DNA of 64,000 nt, taken from NCBI GenBank assembly GCA_019749835.1, contig JAIEPJ010000087.1, positions 1 through 64,000 on the forward strand, in the 5' to 3' direction. The notes beneath the pieces were generated by a model. It saw only the letters and a program-made list of their open reading frames with translations. It was not told the DNA's origin and did not search any database. Position 1 is the first letter of the stretch. Every line of letters starts with the position of its first letter. Below are positions 44,779 to 53,626 of this stretch, one piece after another. Source of the stretch: Phreatobacter sp. Its GTDB lineage: Bacteria > Pseudomonadota > Alphaproteobacteria > Rhizobiales > Phreatobacteraceae. The position numbers and the translations under genes are program-made.

Positions 44779-45870
44779 CTAGGCGATGACGATCCCGCCA
44801 GTGACCGGCGCCTTGACCCCCGTGGTCGAGGGATAGGTCAGCGGCAGGCCCTTCAGGCTCCGGACCGCCAGATAGGCAAAGGCCTGCGCCTCGAGGAAAT
44901 CGGACGACCAGCCGACTTGCTCGCCGGTGCGCACCTCCGCGCCTGTGACATAGGCCAGGAGCCGCAGCAGTTCCGGATTCCTGGCGCCACCCCCGCAGAC
45001 GATCCACAGAACCGGCGGATCGGGCATGAAGTCGGCGGCGCGGGCGATGGAACGCGCGGTGAAGGATGTCAGTGTCGCCGCGCCGTCCTCGGTGGCGACA
45101 TTGCCGACGATCGAGAAGGCGAAGGCGTTGCGGTCAAGGGATTTCGGCGGCGGCTTGGCGAAGAAGGGATGGACCATGAGCCAGGCGAGCAGGGCCTCGT
45201 CGGCCCGCCCGCGCGCCGCGGTGGCGCCGCCGGCATCCATGCGCGCGCCGGTGCGCTCGCCCATCCAGTCGTCGACCAGCGCATTGCCGGGCCCCGTGTC
45301 GAAGGCGAGCAGCGCCTCGTCCGAACCGATCAGCGTGACATTGGCGACACCGCCGATATTCACCACGGCCAGCGGGCGGGGGAGGGCGGCCTGTGCGGCG
45401 AGAGCCCGGTGGAAGACCGGCACGAGCGGCGCACCCTGGCCGCCGGCCGCGACGTCGGCCTGGCGAAGATCGTAGACGACGGGAATGCCCAGCCGCTGGC
45501 GCAGGGCTTCGCCGTCGCCGATCTGTACGGTCAGCCCGATCGCCGGGCGGTGCAGCACGGTCTGGCCGTGGAAGCCGACGACGCCGATGTCGCCGCGCGA
45601 GAGGCCGTTCTGCTCCAGGAAAAGCTCGACCGCCTCGGCATGGGCGCGGGTGACGAGGGCTTCGGCCCGGGCGAGGAGGGGCGTACGGGCCGTGCGATCG
45701 GTGAGCTGCGCGCCCTCCTTCAGGGCGGCGCGCAGGACAGCGCGTTCGTCCTCGCTGTAGGCGCGGTAGCCGGTCGGGCCGAAGCCGTCGATGGTCTCGC
45801 CGTCGGTCTCGACCAGCGCCACGTCGACGCCGTCCAGGGAGGTTCCCGACATCAGGCCGATGGCGCGCAT
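44779..45870 (-). CDS. anmK: Anhydro-N-acetylmuramic acid kinase
   Basis: A 363-residue kinase of the ASKHA fold that phosphorylates and opens 1,6-anhydro-MurNAc, for recycling cell-wall sugars. The start is MRAIGLMSGTSLDGVDVALVE; SGTSLDG is the ATP phosphate loop. VVGFHGQTVLH, NIGGVANVT and FDTGPGNALVDDWM are typical AnmK segments. Divergent from tyrS, the common neighbour in alphaproteobacteria. Confidence 0.95.
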   Translation of the reverse strand: MRAIGLMSGTSLDGVDVALVETDGETIDGFGPTGYRAYSEDERAVLRAALKEGAQLTDRTARTPLLARAEALVTRAHAEAVELFLEQNGLSRGDIGVVGFHGQTVLHRPAIGLTVQIGDGEALRQRLGIPVVYDLRQADVAAGGQGAPLVPVFHRALAAQAALPRPLAVVNIGGVANVTLIGSDEALLAFDTGPGNALVDDWMGERTGARMDAGGATAARGRADEALLAWLMVHPFFAKPPPKSLDRNAFAFSIVGNVATEDGAATLTSFTARSIARAADFMPDPPVLWIVCGGGARNPELLRLLAYVTGAEVRTGEQVGWSSDFLEAQAFAYLAVRSLKGLPLTYPSTTGVKAPVTGGIVIA

Positions 45871-45968
45871 GGGTCCCGCCGATTCGAAGGGTGAAATGGG
45901 TGCCCGCTTCTGCTACACCGCGCCTCCGCCGGGGTTAAGTCCCGGCCTCAGCTCTCGTTGGAAAGATC

Positions 45969-47222
45969 ATGACCGCCCCCAGCTCCGACTTCCTGCGCAT
46001 CCTCACCGAGCGCGGGTTCATCCACCAGTGTTCCGACATGCAGGGTCTCGACGCCCTGGCGGCCAAGGGGGATGTCGTCGCCTATGTGGGCTATGACTGC
46101 ACGGCGCCCTCGCTCCATGTCGGTCATCTCCTGTCGATCATGATGCTGCACTGGATGCAGAAGACCGGCGCCGGCAAGCCGATTACGCTGATGGGCGGCG
46201 GCACGACCCGCGTCGGCGACCCTTCCGGCCGCGACGAGACGCGCAAGATCCTCTCCATCGACGACATCAACGCCAACAAGGACGCGCTGAAGGGCGTCTT
46301 CGCCAAGCTCCTGACCTTCGGCGAGGGCCGGACCGACGCCATCATGCCCGACAATGCGGAGTGGCTGACCAAGCTCAACTACATCGAGATGCTGCGCGAC
46401 ATCGGCCGGCATTTCTCGGTGAACCGCATGATGACGATGGACTCCGTGCGCATGCGGCTGGAGCGCGAGCAGGAGCTCTCCTTCATCGAATTCAACTACA
46501 TGATCCTCCAGTCCTACGATTTCGTCGAACTGGCGCGTCGTTACGGCACCAACCTGCAGATGGGCGGCTCCGACCAGTGGGGCAACATCGTCACCGGCGT
46601 CGATCTCGGCCGCCGCATGGGGACCCACCAGCTCTATGCCCTGACCTGCCCGCTGCTGACCACGTCGTCCGGCGCCAAGATGGGCAAGACGGCCGCTGGC
46701 GCCGTCTGGCTCAATGCCGACATGCTGTCGAACTACGACTACTGGCAGTTCTGGCGGAATACCGAGGACGGTGACGTCGCCCGCTTCCTCAAGCTGTTCA
46801 CGCTGCTGCCGATGGCCGAGATCGACCGGCTCGCTTCGCTCCAGGGCGCCGAGATCAACGAGGCGAAGAAGGTGCTGGCGACGCAAGCCACCGCGCTGGT
46901 GCGCGGCCGCGAGGCGGCCGAGGCCGCCGCCGAGACGGCGATGAAGACCTTCGAACAGGGCGCGCTTGGCGACGACCTGCCGGTGGTGACCGTGCCGGCC
47001 GACGAACTCGCCGCCGGTATCGGCATCCTCAGCCTGTTCGTTCGCGCCGGCCTCGTCGCCTCCAATGGCGAGGCCCGTCGTCAGGTCCAGGGCGGCGGAC
47101 TCAAGCTCAACGACGAGACGGTGACCGACGCCCAGGCGATGGTGACCGGGGCAGCCCTGAAGGACGGTGTCGCCAAGCTGTCCTTCGGCCGCAAGAAACA
47201 TGTGCTGGTGAAGGCAGGGTGA
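45969..47222 (+). CDS. tyrS: Tyrosyl-tRNA synthetase
   Basis: A 417-residue class I synthetase that charges tRNA-Tyr. It has the HIGH-like motif ([10 protein letters not shown]), the tyrosine-binding segment [14 protein letters not shown] and the KMSKS-like loop GAKMGKT. The C-terminal S4 RNA-binding domain follows ([20 protein letters not shown]). Ribosome site GGAAAG before the ATG. The GST gene follows after 4 bp. Confidence 0.97.
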   Translation: MTAPSSDFLRILTERGFIHQCSDMQGLDALAAKGDVVAYVGYDCTAPSLHVGHLLSIMMLHWMQKTGAGKPITLMGGGTTRVGDPSGRDETRKILSIDDINANKDALKGVFAKLLTFGEGRTDAIMPDNAEWLTKLNYIEMLRDIGRHFSVNRMMTMDSVRMRLEREQELSFIEFNYMILQSYDFVELARRYGTNLQMGGSDQWGNIVTGVDLGRRMGTHQLYALTCPLLTTSSGAKMGKTAAGAVWLNADMLSNYDYWQFWRNTEDGDVARFLKLFTLLPMAEIDRLASLQGAEINEAKKVLATQATALVRGREAAEAAAETAMKTFEQGALGDDLPVVTVPADELAAGIGILSLFVRAGLVASNGEARRQVQGGGLKLNDETVTDAQAMVTGAALKDGVAKLSFGRKKHVLVKAG

Positions 47223-47226
47223 GACC

Positions 47227-47844
47227 ATGACGATGAAGTTCTTCTACGGCCCGAAGACCTGCGCGCTGGCCTCGCGCATCGCGCTTGAGGAGGCGAACGC
47301 CTCCTATGAGCCCGTCCGTGTCGACTTCGCCTCGGGCGAGCAGACCAAGCCGGCCTTTCTCGCCGTCAATCCCAAGGGCCGCGTTCCCGCGCTGGTTACC
47401 GACCGCGGCGTTCTCACCGAGAACGTCGCGATTCTTGCTTTCGTCGCGCAGAGCCATCCTGACAAGGCCCTGGCGCCGCTCGCCGATCCCTTCGCGTTCG
47501 CGCAGATGCAGGCTTTCAACGCCTATCTCGCCTCCACCGTGCACGTGAACCACGCCCACAAGCACCGCGGCGCGCGCTGGGCGACGGAGGAGAGCTCCTT
47601 CCTTGACATGCGCCGCAAGGTGCCGGAGACCATGGCGGCGAGCTTCCGCCTCATCGAGAATGACTTCTTCCGCGGCCCCTGGGTCATGGGTGAGGCCTAT
47701 TCGGTGGCCGACGCCTATCTCTTCACGGTGACGCGCTGGCTCGAGGGTGACGGCGTCGACGTGGCGCAGTTCCCGCGCGTCGCCGACCACCTGAAGCGCA
47801 TGGGCGAGCGCCCGGCTGTGAAGGCGGCGCTGGCGGGCGAGTGA
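47227..47844 (+). CDS. Glutathione S-transferase family protein
   Basis: A 205-residue two-domain GST. The thioredoxin-like N-terminus is MKFFYGPKTCALASRIALEE (after MT), with the Ser/Cys region typical for beta-class enzymes and NPKGRVPALVTDRGVLTENV binding glutathione. The helical domain ends with MGEAYSVADAYLFTVTRWL, the N-capping motif. It conjugates or reduces with glutathione in the cytoplasm. Probably translated with tyrS. Substrate unknown. Confidence 0.93.
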   Translation: MTMKFFYGPKTCALASRIALEEANASYEPVRVDFASGEQTKPAFLAVNPKGRVPALVTDRGVLTENVAILAFVAQSHPDKALAPLADPFAFAQMQAFNAYLASTVHVNHAHKHRGARWATEESSFLDMRRKVPETMAASFRLIENDFFRGPWVMGEAYSVADAYLFTVTRWLEGDGVDVAQFPRVADHLKRMGERPAVKAALAGE

Positions 47845-47848
47845 GCCC

Positions 47849-48103
47849 TCAGTAGTGGTAGCGGCACTGGGCGATCTCGAGCACCTCGCCGCGCACGCGG
47901 TAGACGAGGCGGTGCTCCTGGTCGATCCGCCGCGACCACCAGCCTTGGAATTCGTTTTTCAGCGGCTCCGGCTTGCCCGTGCAGGTGAAGGGCGTCAGTC
48001 TGCACTCGCGGATCAGAGCGTTCAGCCTCTTCGGAATCTTGCGGTCCGACTCCTGCCAGTACAGGTAGTCCTCCCAAGCGAGGGGATGGCACGCGACGGT
48101 CAT
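47849..48103 (-). CDS. yoeB: YoeB/Txe-family mRNA interferase toxin
   Basis: An 84-residue RelE-fold toxin. LAWEDYLYWQESDRKIPKRL and the C-terminus RRIDQEHRLVYRV...CRYHY match YoeB, including the catalytic Glu, Arg, His and final His-Tyr. It cuts mRNA on the ribosome. Its ATG overlaps the antitoxin stop (48100-48103), as is usual for the pair. Ends 4 bp from the convergent GST gene. Confidence 0.95.
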   Translation of the reverse strand: MTVACHPLAWEDYLYWQESDRKIPKRLNALIRECRLTPFTCTGKPEPLKNEFQGWWSRRIDQEHRLVYRVRGEVLEIAQCRYHY

Positions 48104-48354
48104 TTCAGTAGATCGCGCTCGACGCCCTGACCTTCATCAAGTTCGGCGATGGCTTCGAGCAGACGCCGACGGTTCTCGGGGCTCTTCGTCAGATAGGTCG
48201 TCTCCTCCATCGACGTGCAATCCTCCAGCGAGATCAACACCGCGGGAGGTTTGCCGCCCTCCCGGGTGATCAGCACCGGCATATGGTCCGCCGTCACCTG
48301 GTCAAGCGTGGCGGCGAGGGTCTTGCGGAGTTCGGTCGAGGTCTTGACACGCAT
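48100..48354 (-). CDS. yefM: YefM/Phd-family antitoxin
   Basis: An 84-residue antitoxin from ATG 48354 (MRVKTSTELRKTLAATLDQV). LITREGGKPPAVLISLEDC is the YefM core; the C-terminus is acidic and would wrap the toxin. The N-terminal domain binds the operator listed upstream, so the operon represses itself. Small TA module placed between housekeeping genes, probably acquired. Confidence 0.94.
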   Translation of the reverse strand: MRVKTSTELRKTLAATLDQVTADHMPVLITREGGKPPAVLISLEDCTSMEETTYLTKSPENRRRLLEAIAELDEGQGVERDLLK

Positions 48355-48363
48355 CGGGAGAAT

Positions 48364-48379
48364 GTACGCCAAAGCGTAC
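48364..48379. promoter_or_regulatory. yefM-yoeB operator palindrome
   Basis: GTACGC-CAAA-GCGTAC, a perfect 6-4-6 inverted repeat 10 bp upstream of the yefM ATG. YefM-YoeB complexes bind palindromes with a GTAC-type core at this position. Confidence 0.7.
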
Positions 48380-48385
48380 GCGATC

Positions 48386-48967
48386 TTAAACGCGCCGCGG
48401 CGCCGCCCAGGGCCTTGCTCCGGCATCGCGCGCCGTGAACGAGGCGATGGCATCGCCTTCGGCGAGGGTCAGGTCGATGTCGTCCCAGCCGTTCAGCAAT
48501 TGGGTGCGCCAGACCGGATCGATCGAGAAGGGCACCACGACATTGCCGCAGGCGATGGTCTGCGCCGCGAGGTCGACGGTGACCGGCAGGTCCGCCGTGT
48601 CAAGCAGCCGTTCCGCGTCCTCCTCGCTCACCATGGCCGGCACCACGCCGTTCTTGACGCAGTTGGAGGCGAAGATGTCGCCGAAGGTCGGCGCGATGAC
48701 GGCGCGGAAGCCGAAATCCGCCAGCGCATAAACCGCTGCCTCGCGCGACGAGCCGCAGCCGAAATTGCGCCGCGCCACCAGGATGGTCTGGCCGGCGCGA
48801 GGGGCGGGGGCCGTGCCCTCGGCGGCGAGGTCGTGCAGGAGAAAACGGCCATAGCCCTCCGGTTGGCGCGGCTCCTTCATGAAGCGCGCGGGGATGAGCT
48901 GATCGGTGTCCACATTGGCCACCGCCAGTTTCAGCATCGCGGCCGTATCACGTGTGAACGGCTTCAT
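48386..48967 (-). CDS. leuD: 3-isopropylmalate dehydratase-type small subunit (LeuD-like)
   Basis: A 193-residue swivelling subunit of an aconitase-family dehydratase. It starts [20 protein letters not shown] (ATG 48967, overlapping the leuC stop by ATGA). [13 protein letters not shown] and [16 protein letters not shown] are the family signatures; GCGSSRE binds the substrate. It works only with LeuC. The pair may serve leucine synthesis or, given the catabolic genes across the divergent promoter, hydrate another dicarboxylate. Confidence 0.92.
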   Translation of the reverse strand: MKPFTRDTAAMLKLAVANVDTDQLIPARFMKEPRQPEGYGRFLLHDLAAEGTAPAPRAGQTILVARRNFGCGSSREAAVYALADFGFRAVIAPTFGDIFASNCVKNGVVPAMVSEEDAERLLDTADLPVTVDLAAQTIACGNVVVPFSIDPVWRTQLLNGWDDIDLTLAEGDAIASFTARDAGARPWAAPRRV

Positions 48968-50360
48968 GCGAACCGCCTGACATCGGTGAGCGTGCCGGTG
49001 ACCGCGGCCGCCGCCGCCATGGCCGGCGACATCAGGTGGGTACGCGCCCCCGGCCCCTGGCGGCCCTTGAAATTGCGGTTGGTGGTCGAGGCGCAGCGTT
49101 CGCCCGCGGGAACGATGTCGCCGTTCATGCCCACACACATGGAACAGCCCGACTCCACCCAGTCCAGCCCGGCCTCGGTGAAGATGCGGGCGAGGCCCTC
49201 CTCCTCGGCCTGGCGCTTGACCAGCGAGGAGCCCGGCGAGACGAGCCCCGGCACCACCGCTCTGCGGCCGGCAAGGATCTGCGCCGCGGCGCGCAGGTCC
49301 TCGATGCGCGCATTGGTGCAGGAGCCGATGAAGACACGGTCGATGGCAACCGACTGCAGCGCCTGTCCCGGCGTCAGGGCCATGTAGTCGAGCGCATCGC
49401 GCGCCGCCGCGGCCTTGATCGGGTCAGCGATGCGGTCGGGATCGGGCACGTGGGCATCGATCGGCAGGGCCTGTTCCGGGCTGATGCCCCAGGTCACGGT
49501 CGGCGCGATAGCGGCCGCGGCGAGGCTCACCTCGCGGTCGAAGACGGCGTCGGCGTCGCTGACCAGACCGGCCCAGTCCGCCATCGCCTGGTCCCAAGCG
49601 CCCCCTCCGGCGCGAAGGGCCGGCCCTTGAGATAGGCGAAGGTGACGGCATCGGGAGCGACCATCCCGCAGCGCCCGCCAGCCTCGATCGACATGTTGCA
49701 GAGGGTCATCCGCCCCTCCATCGACAGGGCGCGGATGGCCGAGCCCGCATATTCGATGGCATGGCCGGCCGCCCCGTCGGCGCCGATCGCGGCGATGACG
49801 GTGAGCATGATGTCCTTGGCGGTGATGCCGGGCGCCGTCCGTCCATCGACGCTGATCCGCATCCGTTTCGGCTTCTTCTGCCAGAGCGTCTGGGTTGCCA
49901 GGACATGGGCGACCTCGGAGGCGCCGATCCCGAAGGCATGGGCGCCGAAGGCCCCGTGGGTGGAGGTGTGGCTGTCGCCGCAGACGACGGTGAGGCCAGG
50001 CAGGGTAAGGCCCTGTTCGGTGCCCGTCACGTGGACGATGCCCTGCCGCCTGTCGTCGAGCCCGAACAGCGTGATGCCATGGGCGGCGGTATTGGAGCCG
50101 AGCTGCGCGACCATGCGGGCGATCGAGGCGTCGGGCACCGGGCCGCCGCGGCCGCGGGTCGGGACATAGTGATCGGCCACCCCGAAGGTGAGGTCCGGCC
50201 GGGCCACAGGCACGCCCCGGGCCGCGATCTGACCGAAGGCATGATGCGAGCCTTCATGGACGAAATGGCGGTCGATCCACAGCAGCGACAGGCCGTCGGC
50301 CCGGCGCGCCACCACGTGGCGATCCCAGAGCCTGTCGAACAGGGTGGCAGGCAAATCCAC
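48964..50360 (-). pseudogene. leuC: 3-isopropylmalate dehydratase-type large subunit (LeuC-like), frameshifted
   Basis: Start chosen at GTG 50360 because GGAG lies 6 nt before it (TTG 50366 is in frame but too close). The N-terminal part reads [40 protein letters not shown] and ends in frame at [13 protein letters not shown]. The remainder ([10 protein letters not shown], then [16 protein letters not shown] and [12 protein letters not shown] with the iron-sulfur cysteines) lies in another frame. One missing G in the G-run near 49605-49610 explains the break. Repaired, it gives about 466 residues, normal for LeuC. As sequenced, no functional [4Fe-4S] subunit can be made. Confidence 0.8.
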
Positions 50361-50380
50361 TCTCAACTCCGCGACGACGC

Positions 50381-50414
50381 TTGACGGACGAACATTGTAT
50401 CATAGGATAGACAA
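50381..50414 (+). promoter_or_regulatory. Promoter and possible operator of the GntR-led operon
   Basis: TTGACG (50381-50386), 16-bp spacer, TAGGAT (50403-50408). Overlapping the -10 is an imperfect dyad from TTGTATC to GATAGACAA (50395-50414). In the gap between divergent leuC and the regulator gene, so it could serve GntR autoregulation. Confidence 0.45.
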
Positions 50415-50542
50415 AGCTGGAAATATCTCTATCTCTATCCATCGAACAGGCCGGCAGACAAATGCAAACCGTCGCACTGCCTAGCAAGGGGTCCGCGCCA
50501 ATGCGCCCCGGTGTGACAACCGGACTGCGAGGGAGCGAGGCC

Positions 50543-51349
50543 ATGGCTGAAGCCATCGAAACATCCAAGACACGACGGGTCTATCTGACCTTGCGCGACC
50601 GAATCTCGTCGGGGGAACTGACGCCGGGCACCCGCCTGCCGTCCGAGCCGGACCTCGCCGATCTGCACGACGTCTCGCGGGTGACGATTCGTCGGGCGCT
50701 GGCGGAACTCGAGCGCGAGGGTCTGATCTCGCGACGGCCGGGTGCCGGCACCTTCATCACGGCACGGATGATCAAGCGGCCGATCGTCGCAGACCTGTCG
50801 AACGCGCTGGCCCATCTGGTCGAGATGGGACGGTCGACCGATGTACGGCTCCTGCAGTTTGGCTATGTCGACGCCAATCCCGATGTCGCCGAGGCGCTGA
50901 AGCTCGATGCCGGCGAGCGGGTGCAGCGATCGGTGCGCGTGCGCATCATCGACGGCGAGCCCTTCTCCTACCTCGTCACCCATGTGCCTCAGCGCATCGG
51001 CACGACCTATACCGAGGCGGAGCTGGGCGTGCAGCCTTTGCTGACCCTTATCGAGCGTTCCGGCGTCAAGGTCGACCGCGCCACCCAGACGATCTCCGCC
51101 GCCCTCGCCGGTCCGGATATTGCCGAAGCGCTCGGCGTCGACATCGGTGCACCGCTGTTGTCGTTGAACCGCGTCGTCTTCGACATGAAGCGGCGCGGCA
51201 TCGAGCACCTCGCGGCCTTCTACCGGCCGGACCGCTATTCCTTCCAGATGGATCTGGTCCGGATCGATTCCGGCGGAGACAGGCTGTGGTCCCCGGTTGA
51301 GCGTCTGCGCATGGGCATCGGTCTCAACGGGGCCGGTGCCAACGACTGA
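50543..51349 (+). CDS. GntR-family regulator with UTRA domain (HutC type)
   Basis: 268 residues from ATG 50543 (MAEAIETSKTRRVYLTLRDR), preceded by GAGGGAGCGAGG; in-frame ATGs at 50462 and 50501 would add up to 27 residues without domain content. The winged helix has GTRLPSEPDLADLHDVSRVT and RRALAELEREGLISRRPGAG. The UTRA effector domain starts about 75 and ends with AAFYRPDRYSFQMDL. Members sense small acids or amines and repress the adjacent catabolic genes. Heads the ABC-transporter operon. Confidence 0.92.
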   Translation: MAEAIETSKTRRVYLTLRDRISSGELTPGTRLPSEPDLADLHDVSRVTIRRALAELEREGLISRRPGAGTFITARMIKRPIVADLSNALAHLVEMGRSTDVRLLQFGYVDANPDVAEALKLDAGERVQRSVRVRIIDGEPFSYLVTHVPQRIGTTYTEAELGVQPLLTLIERSGVKVDRATQTISAALAGPDIAEALGVDIGAPLLSLNRVVFDMKRRGIEHLAAFYRPDRYSFQMDLVRIDSGGDRLWSPVERLRMGIGLNGAGAND

Positions 51350-51356
51350 TGGGATC

Positions 51357-51378
51357 CCGCCGGCCTCACGGCCGGCGG
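51357..51378 (+). terminator. Hairpin between gntR and the binding-protein gene
   Basis: Nine-bp stem CCGCCGGCC / GGCCGGCGG with TCAC loop right after the gntR stop; a second, weaker hairpin (ACCGG/CCGGT) lies at 51398-51413. No U-run. It may separate regulator and transporter expression, or mark a second promoter before 51450. Confidence 0.5.
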
Positions 51379-51449
51379 CTTCGGCAGAACGACAAGAACC
51401 GGCCGAAGCCGGTCGTCTTTCAGAGTGTAACAGACGGAGAAGAGCGACC

Positions 51450-52667
51450 ATGACCGCCTGGAATGATACGACGCGACGCAGCCTTCTGAAGACCGGCGCC
51501 GCGGGCGCCGCCATCCTGTCGGCCCCGGGCCTCCTGCGGGCGCAAGCCGCCCCTGTGAAGCTCGGCATCCTTCAACCGGTGACCGGGGCGCTCGCCCAGG
51601 ATGGCGAATACGGCCGCCTCGGCGCCCAACTCGCCATCGACGAGATCAACAAGGCCGGCGGCATCAAGTCGCTCGGCGGCGCCATGATCGAAATGGTCTT
51701 CGGCGACGCCCGCTCGAGCCCGGAGGCCGGCTCCCAGGAAGTGGAGAAGATGCATGCCGAGGGCGTCTCCGCCATCGTCGGCGGCTTCGCCTCGCCGATC
51801 TGCCTTGCCGCTTCGCAGGCCGCGTCCCGCTACGACATCGCCTATGCGGTTGATGTCGGCGTCTCCGACCAGATCGTTTCGCGCGGCCTCAAGAACACCT
51901 TCCGCTTCGGCCCCGGCTTCGGCGCCGTGACCCGCGCCGCCATCGACAACCTGGTCAAGCTCAACGACGCCGCAGGCAAGCCGGCCAGGACGGTGGTGCT
52001 GGTCCACGAGGACGGCCTGTTTGGCTCGGGACTCGCCAAGCTGATGAACGACCGCCTCTCCGCGCTCGGATTCCAGATCCTCGAGACCATCCCGCATCCG
52101 ACGCCGGCCCGCGACATGTCCAATGTCGCGCTGCGAATCCGGGCGCTCAACCCCGACCTCGTCATCCCGTCGAGCTATTACGGCGAGTTCGTGCTGCTCG
52201 CCCGCACGATGCAGCAGCAGCGGATCCGGCCGAAGGGCATCTATGCGGTCCTCAATGGCGCGGCCTCGAACTTCCGCTTCGTCCGTGAATTCCCTGACGC
52301 CGCCAACAACGTCATGGATTGCAACCACTGGGCCGATCCGCGCAAGCCGAAGACCGCCGAGCTGCGCCGTCAGGTCGAGGCCACGGGCCGCTTCTGGCTC
52401 TACAACGTGCCGCTGAACTATTCCTCGGTGCGTCTGGTCGCCGATGCCATCGAGCGCTCGGGTTCGCGCGATCGCATCAAGATCATCGAAGCCATGGCGA
52501 CCTCCACCTTCGCCGACCACATCATGCCCTATGGTCCGACGAAGTTCGAGAACGGCCAGAACACCGCCGCCGCTCCGGTCAATACCCAGGTGCAGAACGG
52601 CGACATCAAGGTGATCTTCCCCGACACGTTCGCCGACGCCAAGCCGGTCTTCCCCGTCACCGGCTGA
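51450..52667 (+). CDS. Branched-chain-type ABC transporter substrate-binding protein
   Basis: A 405-residue periplasmic binding protein (Peripla_BP_6) from ATG 51450. The signal RRSLLKTGAAGAAILSAPGL is of the twin-arginine kind, cleavage near LRAQA. The mature start VKLGILQPVTGALAQDGEYG is the family signature; AIDEINKAGGI and VSAIVGGFASPICLA follow. Such proteins bind amino acids but also amides, urea or aromatic acids, so the ligand cannot be told. First structural gene of the importer. Confidence 0.93.
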   Translation: MTAWNDTTRRSLLKTGAAGAAILSAPGLLRAQAAPVKLGILQPVTGALAQDGEYGRLGAQLAIDEINKAGGIKSLGGAMIEMVFGDARSSPEAGSQEVEKMHAEGVSAIVGGFASPICLAASQAASRYDIAYAVDVGVSDQIVSRGLKNTFRFGPGFGAVTRAAIDNLVKLNDAAGKPARTVVLVHEDGLFGSGLAKLMNDRLSALGFQILETIPHPTPARDMSNVALRIRALNPDLVIPSSYYGEFVLLARTMQQQRIRPKGIYAVLNGAASNFRFVREFPDAANNVMDCNHWADPRKPKTAELRRQVEATGRFWLYNVPLNYSSVRLVADAIERSGSRDRIKIIEAMATSTFADHIMPYGPTKFENGQNTAAAPVNTQVQNGDIKVIFPDTFADAKPVFPVTG

Positions 52668-52688
52668 CGCCACCGCCCCGCTCCCTCC

Positions 52689-52718
52689 ACCCCGCGGCTG
52701 GTTCGCCCGCCGCGGGGT
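52689..52718 (+). terminator. Intercistronic hairpin between binding protein and livH
   Basis: Ten-bp stem ACCCCGCGGC / GCCGCGGGGT with a 10-nt loop, 21 bp after the stop. No U-run; typical partial terminator/stabiliser that gives more binding protein than permease. Confidence 0.6.
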
Positions 52719-52744
52719 CTTCATGCCGGTGAGGTTTTTCTCCC

Positions 52745-53626
52745 GTGTTCAGGTCCTATCCGCCACAGATCGTGCTCGAGGCCGTGCTCAACGGCCTGCT
52801 CACCGGCGCCGTCTATGCCCTTGTCGCGCTCGGCCTGACCCTCGTCTATGGCGTGCTGCACATCATCAATTTCGCCCATGGCGCCATGCTGACGCTGGCC
52901 ATGTTCGCCGTGCTGGTCGCCCATCTCGGCTTCGGCATCGATCCCTACCTCGCCATCCTGCCGCTGACCCCGCTGTTCTTCGCCTTCGGCTACGGCCTGC
53001 AGCGCTTTGTCATCTCGCCGGCGAGCCGCAACGACGACGGCGCCATCCTCCTCGTGACACTTGGTCTGTCGATCGTCATCGAGAACCTGCTTCTCGCCAT
53101 CTTCCGCTCCGACACGCGGTCTCTGACCCTCGACTATTCCTTCTCCGTGGTGGATCTCGGCTTCGCGCTCCTGTCGCTGCCGCGCGTCATCGGCTTCGGC
53201 GTCGCCCTGGTCGTCGCTGCCGCGCTCTGGGCCATCCTCGCGCTCACCGATACCGGCAAGGCGATCCGGGCGGTGGCGAAGGAGAAGCTCGGCGCCTCCC
53301 TGGTCGGCATTGACGTCAACCACATCTATGCCGTCACCTTCGGCCTCGGTGCGGCGACGCTGGCGGTGGCCGCCTGCCTGCTCATGCCGTCCTTCTACGT
53401 CAATCCGCGCGTCGGCAACGCCTTCGTCCTCGTCGCCTTCACGGTCGTGGTGCTCGGCGGCATGGGGTCGATCGCCGGCGCCCTGGTCGGCGGCCTGGTC
53501 ATCGGCGTCGTCGAGAGCCTGTCGGGCCTCTATCTCGGCGAAAGCCTTGGCCAGATCGGCATCTTCCTCATCTTCATCCTGGTCCTGCTCTTCCGCCCGA
53601 CCGGCCTGTTCGGGGCGAAGGCATGA
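52745..53626 (+). CDS. livH: LivH-type ABC permease
   Basis: A 293-residue inner-membrane protein with about 8 hydrophobic segments. LLTGAVYALVALGLTLVYGV and LHIINFAHGAMLTLAMF near the N-terminus are the LivH signature; AVAKEKLGASLVGIDVN is the coupling loop for the ATPases, and FTVVVLGGMGSIAGALVGG the conserved C-terminal part. It forms the pore with LivM. Stop overlaps the livM start (ATGA, 53623-53626). Confidence 0.94.
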   Translation: MFRSYPPQIVLEAVLNGLLTGAVYALVALGLTLVYGVLHIINFAHGAMLTLAMFAVLVAHLGFGIDPYLAILPLTPLFFAFGYGLQRFVISPASRNDDGAILLVTLGLSIVIENLLLAIFRSDTRSLTLDYSFSVVDLGFALLSLPRVIGFGVALVVAAALWAILALTDTGKAIRAVAKEKLGASLVGIDVNHIYAVTFGLGAATLAVAACLLMPSFYVNPRVGNAFVLVAFTVVVLGGMGSIAGALVGGLVIGVVESLSGLYLGESLGQIGIFLIFILVLLFRPTGLFGAKA

